Source of the DNA: Bacteroidota bacterium
Lineage (GTDB): Bacteria; Bacteroidota; Ignavibacteria; UBA10030
NCBI GenBank assembly: GCA_026416125.1
Contig: JAOAFT010000005.1
Coordinates: 1 to 64,000, forward strand
Direction of reading: 5' to 3'
DNA length: 64,000 nucleotides
The notes beneath the pieces are model-generated. The model worked only from the letters and a program-made list of their open reading frames with translations, was not told the DNA's origin and ran no database searches. The position numbers and the translations under genes are program-made. Of this stretch, positions 17,375 to 25,795 are shown in pieces (the stretch's first letter is position 1; each line of letters begins with the position of its first letter).

Positions 17375-18499
17375 TTAACCTCGAATTTTTACTATTTCTT
17401 CTGTAATATCAATACCAACAGGACACCATGTAATACATCGACCACACCCTACGCACCCGAAAGTACCAAATTGATCAATCCACGTCGAAAATTTATGGAC
17501 TAGCCACTGACGATATCGTGACTTCACCGATAATCGCACTGGTCCACCATGGATGTATGAAAAATCGAGTGTAAAGCACGAATCCCATTTTCGAATACGA
17601 TCAGCTGAGGCACCAGATAGCTCAGTTACATCTTCCACAGTTGAACAGAAACACGTTGGACAAACGAGTGTACAGTTTGCACAACTCAAACACCGATTCC
17701 CAACATTATCGTATTCTGGATGTTCAAGTTGTTGTGCAAGAATATCTTTGAGTTTGGATGTCTCAACTGCTTTCCCCATCTCTTGGACAGCTTTGGTGTA
17801 AAGTTCTTGGACTTTTTGTACCCTACCATCGATCTCCTTCCCTTGTTTCAACTCTTTCAATAGTGACATCCCTCGATCACTCCCTCCTTCGAGAATAAAG
17901 TAATGCTGATTTTTTTCATATACCTCTGTAATTGCAATATCATACCCTCGTTCTGCTCTTGGACCTGTTTTCATCGAAGCACAAAAACATGTCCCCCCAG
18001 CACGCGTACAATTCACAACAATGAGAAATAAATCTTTTCTCCGTACTTGATACACAGGGTCACTATACATTCCTCCTATAAATACCATATCATGAATGTG
18101 AAGAGCAGCAAGCTCACATGGTCGCAATCCTATAAAAGCATATTTCTTCTTTCGTTCTACTTTTTCATCCACTGTACTCTCTGTACTCTTTCCTTGCCTC
18201 TGCGTCATAAATATCTTTTGAACTGAAGGAAATAAATATTGCTTAAGGGAATGTGGACCTACAGTAAAATTAAAAAGAGTCGGTGTATCGGTTTTTCGAA
18301 GACGATACACACCGTTACTCTGCTCATCAACCCATCCAATTGGTAATTGAGTAACAGATTCGACTGGTTCCAACACAATAGCATTGTCTTTTACAATCGG
18401 ACCAATAATTTTATAACCACGTACTTTTAACGCATCAAGAAGTGTATCAAAATGCTTCCGCTCGAGTAAACATGCATTCACTGTCTTCCCTTCCTTCAT
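17375..18499 (-). CDS. Hydrogenase beta subunit, 4Fe-4S ferredoxin-type
   Basis: A 374-residue subunit resembling HydB/HyhB of sulfhydrogenases and the AsrA family. Two 4Fe-4S motifs lie in the C-terminal half: CLSCANCTLVCPTCFC and CVGCGRCITWCPVG; extra Cys residues in GLRPCELAALHIHD and CTRAGGTCFC complete the family pattern. It connects the hydrogenase module to polysulfide or another electron partner. It is the first gene of the operon, with a promoter-like sequence just upstream. A single NikR half-site (GTGTTAC, 18502-18508) sits next to the ATG but has no partner half. Confidence 0.9.
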   Translation of the reverse strand: MKEGKTVNACLLERKHFDTLLDALKVRGYKIIGPIVKDNAIVLEPVESVTQLPIGWVDEQSNGVYRLRKTDTPTLFNFTVGPHSLKQYLFPSVQKIFMTQRQGKSTESTVDEKVERKKKYAFIGLRPCELAALHIHDMVFIGGMYSDPVYQVRRKDLFLIVVNCTRAGGTCFCASMKTGPRAERGYDIAITEVYEKNQHYFILEGGSDRGMSLLKELKQGKEIDGRVQKVQELYTKAVQEMGKAVETSKLKDILAQQLEHPEYDNVGNRCLSCANCTLVCPTCFCSTVEDVTELSGASADRIRKWDSCFTLDFSYIHGGPVRLSVKSRYRQWLVHKFSTWIDQFGTFGCVGCGRCITWCPVGIDITEEIVKIRG

Positions 18500-18526
18500 A
18501 CGTGTTACCGAACAATCTTTTGCGGG

Positions 18527-18555
18527 AATATTAAGATAAAATCAGTAAAGGTCAA
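18527..18555 (-). promoter_or_regulatory. Candidate promoter of the hydrogenase operon
   Basis: On the minus strand TTGACC (18555-18550), a 17-base spacer and AATATT (18532-18527), about 27 bases ahead of the beta-subunit ATG. The match to a housekeeping-type promoter is moderate and read by eye. Confidence 0.45.
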
Positions 18556-18621
18556 TAAGTGAGTGAAGAAAAATACATCAAATTATTGAAAAGAATGTAA
18601 CAAAGAGTGTGCTAAGAAATG

Positions 18622-18665
18622 AATCAAAAATAATAAACCCCGATGCGCCATCACTGACGCACCGG
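18622..18665 (-). terminator. Probable rho-independent terminator after the PDZ gene
   Basis: Stem of 8 pairs with one wobble (18640-18647 with 18658-18665), 10-base loop, then on the minus strand GGTTTATTATTTTT. It lies 51 bases after the PDZ-gene stop. The interrupted T run lowers confidence. Confidence 0.55.
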
Positions 18666-18715
18666 AGAATCCACCACGAAGGAGGTAAGGAGGTTAGGAG
18701 GGAATTTTTGTACTT

Positions 18716-19573
18716 TTAGAGTTCTTCTTCAAGATCTCTATCGTCGAATGGTAGTTTCCAACACTTCTCACTTTCTAAGTTATAAAAATTTTTATTAAAA
18801 TCAAAGGGCCTTATAAACATTTCACAGCGTCCTCTACAACACCTTCCTGGACCCATTGTACCTTTCTTTAAATGACAGCAATTCTCGAGATTCCATGAAA
18901 GTTTCATAATTGATTTATTCCGAACAATTTCAACCTCAACAGTATCATTCTTATGGTACTTTGAGAGTATTCGCCACAGATCCTGTACTTCATCAATTCG
19001 TTTCTTCCCAATTCGCAAGAGTACATCACCAGCTTTTAAACCAGCTTTCGATGCTGATGATCCTGAAATTACTTCCTCTACTAACACACCCTCGTTTTCT
19101 GGTGCACCAAAATACTCCGCAAGCTGTTCCGTTAATGTTCGTACTTTTGCACCACCAACACAAGCACCATTGAACTCTGGGTATCTATGGACAATTTTCT
19201 TTTCAACACGTTTAGGTACCTCAGCCAACTGGACTGTAACAGCCTTCTCTCGTCCTTCCCGCCTATAAGCAATGGTTACATTTTCGTTAGGTTTTGTTTT
19301 CTGAACAGCTTGGAGTAAATCTTGTGAAGTATTGATTTTGACATCGTTAAACCTAAAAATTATATCACCTACCCGTAAACCTGCATTTGCCGCAGGACCA
19401 TTCTTTACAATTCTTACAATAACAACACCACTAGGCTCGTGTGACGAGATCGGAACACTATCCCTTACAAGAACCCCTAACCAAGAAAACCTTGAAAAAT
19501 CCTGAGCAAAACTTGCTATTGTTAGAAGAACAATGAGATAAAAAGTAATTACTGAAATTCGTTGTTTCACCAT
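18716..19573 (-). CDS. Exported two-PDZ-domain protein with Cys-rich C-terminal tail
   Basis: A 285-residue protein. A Sec signal peptide (to about SFAQ, residue 24) precedes a first PDZ domain (about 30-115, with GPAANAGLRVGDIIFRFND) and a second (about 140-230, with SGSSASKAGLKAGDVLLRIG). No serine-protease domain of the DegP/HtrA type is present. After the second PDZ comes an unusual tail with six Cys (ENCCHLKK, GRCCRGRCEM, EKCWK) that could bind metal or form disulfides in the periplasm. PDZ pairs usually hold partner C termini, often in envelope quality control. The partner is unknown; the pilin-like gene upstream is separated by its own terminator. Confidence 0.78.
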   Translation of the reverse strand: MVKQRISVITFYLIVLLTIASFAQDFSRFSWLGVLVRDSVPISSHEPSGVVIVRIVKNGPAANAGLRVGDIIFRFNDVKINTSQDLLQAVQKTKPNENVTIAYRREGREKAVTVQLAEVPKRVEKKIVHRYPEFNGACVGGAKVRTLTEQLAEYFGAPENEGVLVEEVISGSSASKAGLKAGDVLLRIGKKRIDEVQDLWRILSKYHKNDTVEVEIVRNKSIMKLSWNLENCCHLKKGTMGPGRCCRGRCEMFIRPFDFNKNFYNLESEKCWKLPFDDRDLEEEL

Positions 19574-19638
19574 TTCACCTCTTTTTCTATTGTGTTACTG
19601 TTTTTGGTGATAGACGAAAATTATATTCTCCTGTTCCA

Positions 19639-19671
19639 TAAAACAGAGAAGCCCCACTATGGGGCTTCTCT
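19639..19671 (-). terminator. Rho-independent terminator after the pilin-like gene
   Basis: A perfect 11-pair stem (19645-19655 with 19661-19671) with a 5-base loop, followed on the minus strand by TGTTTTATGG. It lies 40 bases after the stop of the gene at 19711. Confidence 0.75.
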
Positions 19672-19710
19672 ATCTTCTATCACGTTATACAAACAAGTTA
19701 TAGCATCATA

Positions 19711-20109
19711 CTAGTCTTGTAGTGCAAAATCTCCACTAAATGAAAATCCTGTTAATCGACCGTTTGCATCAATACTCGCAATAACAGTTGCACCTGTATA
19801 CATTTTTGAGCTTGCTATAAAAGTAATCATTGATTGTCCAGGTGACCCTTGAATACTATATATTGCATTTTCGTTTTCTGTCATTTTCTTCGGTAACTGA
19901 AAGTTATTATATGTACCACCACCACCACCCATCGTTGTTGGGCGAATTTTGTATTGGTATGCATAGGCTGCAAGGTTGTTCAAGTCGTTAATAATCGCAT
20001 CTTTATTTGCCTGAACACTTTGCGAACTGAAAAGGCTCAACCCCACAGCAATGGCGATACCGACGATTATTACGCCAAGGATAATGAGCAATAATTGTTG
20101 TTGACCCAT
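19711..20109 (-). CDS. Short pilin-like protein with N-terminal membrane helix
   Basis: A 132-residue protein beginning MGQQQLLLIILG, with one hydrophobic helix (about residues 6-27) and then a soluble domain containing a Gly run (TTMGGGGGTYNNF). The layout (very short leader, helix at once, then a small beta-rich head) is that of type IV pilins or pseudopilins, but the canonical G-F-T-L-x-E processing site is absent. I recall similar MGQQQLLL proteins in Ignavibacteria-type genomes, usually hypothetical. It stands alone between two hairpins and has an AAGGAGATAT ribosome site, suggesting good expression. A simple membrane-anchored surface protein is the alternative. Confidence 0.6.
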   Translation of the reverse strand: MGQQQLLLIILGVIIVGIAIAVGLSLFSSQSVQANKDAIINDLNNLAAYAYQYKIRPTTMGGGGGTYNNFQLPKKMTENENAIYSIQGSPGQSMITFIASSKMYTGATVIASIDANGRLTGFSFSGDFALQD

Positions 20110-20243
20110 AGTATATCTCCTTCTAATAAGTTAATGGATATTACTTTCATACGCTGTTTCTTTGTAAGAGAGAGTCAAATTATATTCCAGCAAAAAGTTA
20201 CTCAAAATTTTAAAAAAACAACAAATATTTATCCTCATACTGT

Positions 20244-20269
20244 AAATATTTCCTTTATCGGAAATATTT
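20244..20269 (-). terminator. Hairpin after the TPR gene, possible terminator
   Basis: A perfect 10-pair stem (20244-20253 with 20260-20269) and a 6-base loop, 32 bases after the TPR-gene stop. The stem is AT-rich and no long T run follows on the minus strand, so it may be a weak terminator or mRNA-end structure. Confidence 0.4.
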
Positions 20270-20300
20270 TCATGTTCATTTATTACAAAATTTCACATTT

Positions 20301-21458
20301 TTATCGCCGAGAATACGGTACAGCTAGGTATTTTTTCGCTTCGTCATGGGAATTTTCGTACTCTTTCATATCTAGAACTTTTTTATACTGTGCAATGGCA
20401 TATTGTCGTTTGCCCTGATCGTCATAAATCATTCCAATCATGAGATTTGCAAGCGCCATATACCCGGAGGCACCATTTTTATCGAGTTTCCGACTCAATT
20501 CATCACATTTGTAGAGGTAGTTCAGCGCACTTTGGTAATTTCCATTCTGAAATTCAATTTTCCCTAAGTAGTAGTAAGCTTCCCGAGCATCGTAGGAATC
20601 GTACCCCAACTGTTTTATTTTGTAGCGTGTTTCAATTTCCCTATAAACCTTCTGTGCTTCGCTCATATTTCCTAAACCAATAAGTGCTCGTCCGTAGTAG
20701 CGGTGAAAAACTGAATTGTTTGGGTACTTATTGTGAAACTTACGAGCTATTTCTAACGCTTGCCGAAAATCTTTTTCGAAGTAAACATAACTTTGCATAA
20801 GGAAATAAGCAGCTTCAACATGTGCATACTTTGCTTTTTCGGCCGCTGTTCGTAATTGTTCTAATCCCTTTTCCCTATTTCCACTTGGAAGAAAGAGAAG
20901 AAACGGTTTTACGTATGGGTATTTTTCTGGAACTACAGCTGCATAATAATTATAAATTCCGATCCCGAGGAGCACATCTGTATTTGTAGGTTGTAATTCG
21001 TATGCTCGACGTACAAGCGGAAGAGCAACAAGACCATCATTTGCAGCGGCAATCCATTGTCCTCTGTTCCCTCGAAGTCTCCCGCGGAATCCAATTGCAC
21101 CGCCTTTGAAAAATAGTGCTGTAACATCATTCGAATCTTGCTTCAGGCGTTTATCGCACATATCGATAACAACTTGGAGAAGATCATAGAATTTTTCATC
21201 TTGTGATTCGTCATCGAAATTACATATAATCCGCTCCCACTGAATCATCGCTCTGAAAAAGTACCCAACAGGGTGCTCTGGTCGTAATTGAATAACCTCA
21301 GAAAAAATCCGTTCTGCTTTTTCGAATTCGTAATTGTAAATGTAATCGATACCTCGTTGCACACGGCTATCAATCTCAGGATCATCTGGCCATTGTGCAA
21401 AAGCATTGTGTGAAATAAGAATGCACAGCAACGGAATGTACAGTTGTGGATGTTTCAC
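20301..21458 (-). CDS. Exported tetratricopeptide-repeat protein
   Basis: A 385-residue protein with a signal peptide (MKHPQLYIPLLCILISHNAFA) and repeated TPR-type helix pairs, for example around residues 30-65 (RGIDYIYNYEFEKAERIF), in the middle and near the end (AYYYLGKIEFQNGNYQSALNYL). No catalytic motif is seen. Such proteins scaffold envelope complexes; the partner is unknown. The first helix pairs also contain a run typical of Bacteroidota-lineage outer-envelope TPR proteins. It lies 37 bases after glyS on the same strand, so it may be co-transcribed with it, which is probably positional rather than functional. Confidence 0.75.
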   Translation of the reverse strand: MKHPQLYIPLLCILISHNAFAQWPDDPEIDSRVQRGIDYIYNYEFEKAERIFSEVIQLRPEHPVGYFFRAMIQWERIICNFDDESQDEKFYDLLQVVIDMCDKRLKQDSNDVTALFFKGGAIGFRGRLRGNRGQWIAAANDGLVALPLVRRAYELQPTNTDVLLGIGIYNYYAAVVPEKYPYVKPFLLFLPSGNREKGLEQLRTAAEKAKYAHVEAAYFLMQSYVYFEKDFRQALEIARKFHNKYPNNSVFHRYYGRALIGLGNMSEAQKVYREIETRYKIKQLGYDSYDAREAYYYLGKIEFQNGNYQSALNYLYKCDELSRKLDKNGASGYMALANLMIGMIYDDQGKRQYAIAQYKKVLDMKEYENSHDEAKKYLAVPYSRR

Positions 21459-21495
21459 AAAGGTGTATACTCCTCAAATTCACCTGCTTTCGTTC

Positions 21496-22968
21496 TTAGA
21501 ATAACTTCAACAAAAAGTATTCCTTCAATTGTGATGCATCAATCCGCTCTTGGATCATAGTATCACGGTTCCGAACTGTAACAGTATTGTCTTGAAGTGT
21601 TTGGGAATCAATTGTAATGCAGTATGGAGTACCTATTTCATCTTGACGACGGTACCGTCGGCCAATGGCACCACTATCATCGTAAAAAACTCGGAACTGT
21701 GATCGCAGATCACTCTCAATCTTCCGCGCATATTCTGGCATTCCATCACGATTGACAAGCGGAAAAATTGCGATCTTGACTGGTGCGAGCTTTGGATGGA
21801 GTTTGAGTACAACTCGAGTTTCTGTTGTCCCCTCTGCAGTAGGTGCTTCTTCTTCATGGTATGCATCAATGAGGAATGCCATAAATGAGCGACTTGCCCC
21901 TGCAGATGTTTCAATAACATAGGGAACGTACTTTTCCTTTGTTTCATCATCAAAGTACTTCATGGATTTTCCTGAGTACTGTTCATGACGAGAGAGATCG
22001 TAATTTGTACGGTTGTGAATTCCTTCGATTTCTCCCCAACCAAAGGGAAAGAGATATTCAATGTCATACGCATCTTTCGCATAGTGTGCAAGTTTTTCTT
22101 TAGGATGTTGGTGCCATTGGAGTTTTTCCTTTTTCATTCCTAAATCGATGAACCACTGCATCCGTTCGGCTCGCCAGTACTCAAAGTATTCTTCATCGGT
22201 ACCTGGCTTTACAAAAAACTGCATTTCCATTTGTTCGAACTCTCTGGTACGGAAGAGAAAATTCTTAGTATTTATTTCATTTCTGAATGCTTTTCCAATT
22301 TGTGCAATACCAAACGGAATTTTTTGCCGTGATGAAGTCTGAACATTGAGAAAATTAACAAAAATACCCTGTGCTGTTTCTGGTCGTAAGTACACCACCG
22401 CAGAATTATCTTCTACAGGTCCAACAAACGTTTTAAACATTAAATTGAACTTTCGTGCTTCTGTGAAGGTCCCTCTACTCCCACAGGTTGGACATGGTAG
22501 TTTTGTTACAATAGAAGCTGCCTGTTGTTCATTTGTTACGAACTGGGCAAAAGCTTCTTCAATCACTTCATCGTTCTGTTGACCTTCGTATTGGGTTGGG
22601 AAAAGTTCACGTAAAAGTTCTTTCTTCTTTTTGATTGATAAATCGTCAAAAAGCACATCTACACGATAGCGAGCCTTGCATTGTTTGCAGTCGACCATAG
22701 GGTCTGTAAAATTTTCAACGTGACCTGACGCTTCCCATACTCGTGGATGCATGAGAATTGCAGCATCGACACCTTCCACGTTTTCGCGGTATGTCATATT
22801 CTTCCACCACTCCCGTTTAAGGTTGTTAAGCATCTCAACACCAAGCGGTCCATAGTCCCAACACCCATTTAAGCCACCGTAAATTTCACTAGATTGAAAA
22901 ACAAATCCACGACGTTTCGCAAGAGAAACAATTTTTTCCATCACTTTTGATTGATCGTTGTTTTTCAT
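21496..22968 (-). CDS. glyS: Glycyl-tRNA synthetase, single-chain class II type
   Basis: A 490-residue homodimeric-type glycyl-tRNA synthetase. Family blocks include FVFQSSEIYGGLNGCWDYGPLG at the N terminus (only its core is quoted elsewhere), motif 2 around FRNEINTKNFLFRTREFEQME and motif 3 in SFMAFLIDAYHEEE followed by the C-terminal anticodon-binding domain (VKIAIFPLVNRDGMPEYA). Two Cys pairs (CKQC and CPTC) look like a zinc site. It charges tRNA-Gly with glycine. It is the one-gene form rather than the alpha2beta2 form of many bacteria. Spacing to the sugar nucleotidyltransferase upstream is 23 bases. Confidence 0.95.
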   Translation of the reverse strand: MKNNDQSKVMEKIVSLAKRRGFVFQSSEIYGGLNGCWDYGPLGVEMLNNLKREWWKNMTYRENVEGVDAAILMHPRVWEASGHVENFTDPMVDCKQCKARYRVDVLFDDLSIKKKKELLRELFPTQYEGQQNDEVIEEAFAQFVTNEQQAASIVTKLPCPTCGSRGTFTEARKFNLMFKTFVGPVEDNSAVVYLRPETAQGIFVNFLNVQTSSRQKIPFGIAQIGKAFRNEINTKNFLFRTREFEQMEMQFFVKPGTDEEYFEYWRAERMQWFIDLGMKKEKLQWHQHPKEKLAHYAKDAYDIEYLFPFGWGEIEGIHNRTNYDLSRHEQYSGKSMKYFDDETKEKYVPYVIETSAGASRSFMAFLIDAYHEEEAPTAEGTTETRVVLKLHPKLAPVKIAIFPLVNRDGMPEYARKIESDLRSQFRVFYDDSGAIGRRYRRQDEIGTPYCITIDSQTLQDNTVTVRNRDTMIQERIDASQLKEYFLLKLF

Positions 22969-22991
22969 ATACTCACTGAATCCTTTCTTGG

Positions 22992-24056
22992 TTACACAAT
23001 TTCAACTCGACTCTGGTCACCAATCATAAATCGGTGTACCCGTGGTCGTGAATTTCCTTCAACAACCTCTACATCATTCCCTAAAATGCTCCCTTCAATG
23101 CGAATTCCAATGTTGATAATCTTGCAATCACGGAGTACAATGCTATACTCAATTTCACTCCCAATAATTTGAGTACGATCACCGATCGAAGTGTATGGTC
23201 CAACGTAACTGTTTTCGATAATACATTCTTTCCCGATAATAGCTGGACCACGAACTTTACTATTAATGATTTTTGCTCCTTTCTCAATTACCACTCTCCC
23301 CGCAACATCAGAGAGCGAATCGATTTCACCGTCGTTCCTGAATTGAAAGCTATCGAGTACTAACCGATTTGCCTCGAGTAAATCTGCTGGTTTACCTGTA
23401 TCTTTCCACCATCCTGTAATTTCGGTGTACCCTACTGTGTACCCATGCTCAATGAGGTACGTATGTGCATCAGAAATTTCTAACTCACCGCGTTCACTTG
23501 GGGTAATGCTATTCACAGCTTCAAATATATGGTAATCGTAGAGATAAATACCTGCAACTGCATAATTCGACTTAGGATTTTTGGGTTTCTCTTCAACTCG
23601 AATAATTTTGCCATTTTCAATGACTGGCACACCAAAGCGTTGAGGATCTCGTACCCGTGCTAACGTTAAAAAACAGTTACACCCACTTCGTTCAAACTCT
23701 TCAATAAACCGTTTAATTCCACCAACGAGCATATTATCGCCTAAGTAAAAAATAAAAGATTCTTTTCCTATGAATTTTTCAGAAATCTGAACAACTTGTG
23801 CAAGTCCCCCTGGTTTTTCTTGGGGAATGTATGTTATACGAACTCCCCACTTCGATCCATCGCCAATATACGATGGAACTTCATCATTCCCTGCATTGTG
23901 AACAATGCCTATCTCTGTAATTCCAGCTTCAACAGCGGCTTCAATGGCATAGTACAGAATTGGTTTATTAGCAATTGGAAGTAAATGTTTATTTCGTGTG
24001 TGAGTTAAGGGACGTAACCTGGTTCCATGTCCTCCACTTGCAATAAGTGCTTTCAT
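22992..24056 (-). CDS. Glucose-1-phosphate thymidylyltransferase (long, LbH-containing type)
   Basis: A 354-residue sugar-nucleotide synthase. The signature GGHGTRLRPLTHTRNKHLLP lies at residues 8-27; Asp of the metal site is in FYLGDNMLVG and EKPKNPKS is the typical RmlA block. The extra C-terminal ~100 residues form a left-handed beta-helix repeat (isoleucine-rich hexapeptides such as AKIINSKVRGPAIIGKEC). The longer form resembles the thymidylyl/nucleotidyltransferases of streptomycin-type and archaeal pathways rather than the 290-residue RfbA. It makes dTDP-glucose or another NDP-sugar for surface polysaccharide. No further rml genes are adjacent. Confidence 0.85.
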   Translation of the reverse strand: MKALIASGGHGTRLRPLTHTRNKHLLPIANKPILYYAIEAAVEAGITEIGIVHNAGNDEVPSYIGDGSKWGVRITYIPQEKPGGLAQVVQISEKFIGKESFIFYLGDNMLVGGIKRFIEEFERSGCNCFLTLARVRDPQRFGVPVIENGKIIRVEEKPKNPKSNYAVAGIYLYDYHIFEAVNSITPSERGELEISDAHTYLIEHGYTVGYTEITGWWKDTGKPADLLEANRLVLDSFQFRNDGEIDSLSDVAGRVVIEKGAKIINSKVRGPAIIGKECIIENSYVGPYTSIGDRTQIIGSEIEYSIVLRDCKIINIGIRIEGSILGNDVEVVEGNSRPRVHRFMIGDQSRVEIV

Positions 24057-24062
24057 AATTCA

Positions 24063-24956
24063 TTACCTTCTGTTTCTTGTAGAACCTTCATGAGTAACAT
24101 TTCTTGTTTTGATGATAGTTTCTTCGACCTTCGAGCCAGTACCACCGCAAATTGTGCAAAGTTTGTATAAAGTACTTTTACGTCTGGTTTTTTCACTGCC
24201 GATTGCTCGAAGGTGCTTTACGATTGTCTGTGCATCACAACGTACTACCGGACCAGTTAATGCTGAGCTAGGCCCTAATCGTAGTGCATTGTGAATACTT
24301 GCCTCAATGAGTGGCTTTAGATTCTTCAGCGTTGCCTTCTTTGAAACCGACGCTAGCAAATTCTCAACTATTCCAAGTAATACCACTGGATAATTTGAAG
24401 CAAAAACACACGCTGTATGATACAAAATTTTTTTCTCTTTTGGTATGCGAAGTATTGAACCACCAAACATTGTAACAATCGACCGTGCAAATGAGAATGA
24501 TTCAGGAGGTCCTTCGAAACCATACGTTATACCATGGAGAGCCTTCAGTTGTTCCTCAAGCGTTAGTATTGTCGGAAATGTTTGGATAGGATGAAGAGAA
24601 AAGATAATGCATCCACTTTTCTTCAATGGTGTAAGTACATCACTCAACATGGCACCTGATGTATGGAAGGCATATCGTACTCGTTTGCTTGTCCAAGCTA
24701 CTTCACGAACAAGGGTTTCAAGAACTGAATCTGGAACAGCGAATACAAGAATACCTGTATTGGGATGAAGATCTTTTACCGTTGTTGAGTACCGTGTACA
24801 CCGTACGGACCGTGCTAACGATTCTGCCGATCGTTTGGTACGACTAATCACCGATGCGATAGAAAATCCGTTGTTATAAAACAATATACCTATTGAAGTC
24901 CCAACTTTCCCCGCTCCAATAATGCTCACTGGGAGCCTTCTCAAGGATGTTTTCAC
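24063..24956 (-). CDS. Rossmann-like and DUF2520 domain protein
   Basis: A 297-residue protein. An N-terminal NAD(P)-type Rossmann fold (SIIGAGKVGTSIGILFYNNG) is followed by a helical DUF2520 domain (about 130-260, with SLHPIQTFP and CVFASNYPVVLL). The fold resembles ketopantoate/6-phosphogluconate-type reductases, but the family has no established reaction. The frame opens at 25052 inside the upstream gene; the GTG at 24956, just after that gene's stop and behind an AGGGGAC ribosome site, is the better start. It follows the AmmeMemoRadiSam B gene by two bases and so probably forms an operon with the A and B genes. Confidence 0.78.
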   Translation of the reverse strand: MKTSLRRLPVSIIGAGKVGTSIGILFYNNGFSIASVISRTKRSAESLARSVRCTRYSTTVKDLHPNTGILVFAVPDSVLETLVREVAWTSKRVRYAFHTSGAMLSDVLTPLKKSGCIIFSLHPIQTFPTILTLEEQLKALHGITYGFEGPPESFSFARSIVTMFGGSILRIPKEKKILYHTACVFASNYPVVLLGIVENLLASVSKKATLKNLKPLIEASIHNALRLGPSSALTGPVVRCDAQTIVKHLRAIGSEKTRRKSTLYKLCTICGGTGSKVEETIIKTRNVTHEGSTRNRR

Positions 24957-24958
24957 GA

Positions 24959-25795
24959 TTAGTCCCCTAAAAAGGCAGCTGCGACGTATCCTACAACGCC
25001 AGAGTAATCCCCCGAAACATCGCCTGAGGTAGAGTAATGGAGAACTTCGCACCTAGTGGCACCAAGCGCTTTAGCAACTTTCATCACAACTCCAATTGCC
25101 CCCCCACCACATGCCTCCAGAGAACCTGCTTCAAAATCTATAAACCACTCTTCTGGCTCAAATTGCTTGAGTCGCTCAAGCAGGTTAGTATCAATTTCAA
25201 CTGCTCTCCGCTGCGGGTGATAATGTGAAAGGTCACTGCTTGCTACAAAGATAACATCTGCATTCTTACACAATCGTACGAGTGCCGATGCTAAATCAAC
25301 GCACAGTTCCATACTTTGGTTTCCCAATGTAATAGGAAGAAACTGTACATTAGGTTGGACAATTTGTAGAAATGGAACTTGAACTTCAATCGAATGCTCA
25401 GATCTATGCCCCATTTCTGAACACTGTATAAGTACCGATTGTTCTAAAAGTCTTGTACGCAATTGCTCATCGATTCCATAGTCACCAAGTGGTGTTCTGA
25501 AAGCACAACCGGGATAAACTGAAGCATTGTTAAAGTACTCCCTATGACTTGGACCAATTACAACAATTCTATCGCAGAGCTGTTTTTGCAAAAGGCGGTA
25601 ACTATAGGCAGCTGTTTGTCCGGAGTAGACATATCCTGCATGTGGCACTATAAGACCATAGAGTTTTCCCACGTGTTGTGTATGAGGAACATTCCTCAGG
25701 TATCGTTCTATTTCTGAGCGTAGTATATCCGGTTGTTCATCATAGAACATCCCTGCAACAACTGGCTTTCGAATCCATTTGTTCTGATTATTCAC
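24959..25795 (-). CDS. amrB: AmmeMemoRadiSam system protein B (MEMO1 family)
   Basis: A 278-residue protein of the MEMO1/LigB-like dioxygenase fold. Family blocks are visible: RKPVVAGMFYDEQPD at the N terminus, GLIVPHAGYVYSGQTAA, VIGPSHREYF, GHRSEHSIEVQVPFLQ and SSDLSHYHP, with the His residues (PHAGY, GPSH, SEHS, SHYHP) that coordinate metal in related proteins. Function in bacteria is not established; it pairs with an AMMECR1 protein and a radical SAM enzyme. The gene overlaps the A protein gene by 4 bases (GTGA), a translationally coupled pair. Confidence 0.9.
   Translation of the reverse strand: MNNQNKWIRKPVVAGMFYDEQPDILRSEIERYLRNVPHTQHVGKLYGLIVPHAGYVYSGQTAAYSYRLLQKQLCDRIVVIGPSHREYFNNASVYPGCAFRTPLGDYGIDEQLRTRLLEQSVLIQCSEMGHRSEHSIEVQVPFLQIVQPNVQFLPITLGNQSMELCVDLASALVRLCKNADVIFVASSDLSHYHPQRRAVEIDTNLLERLKQFEPEEWFIDFEAGSLEACGGGAIGVVMKVAKALGATRCEVLHYSTSGDVSGDYSGVVGYVAAAFLGD

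Noticed and set aside
18502-18508. Second NikR operator at the hydrogenase operon
   Set aside because: Only one half-site (GTGTTAC) exists; the position 13 bases further reads GCGGGAA instead of GTAACAC.
24957-25052. N-terminal extension of the DUF2520 protein
   Set aside because: The extra 32 residues are Arg- and Cys-rich out-of-frame translation of the upstream gene; the GTG at 24956 has a proper ribosome site.
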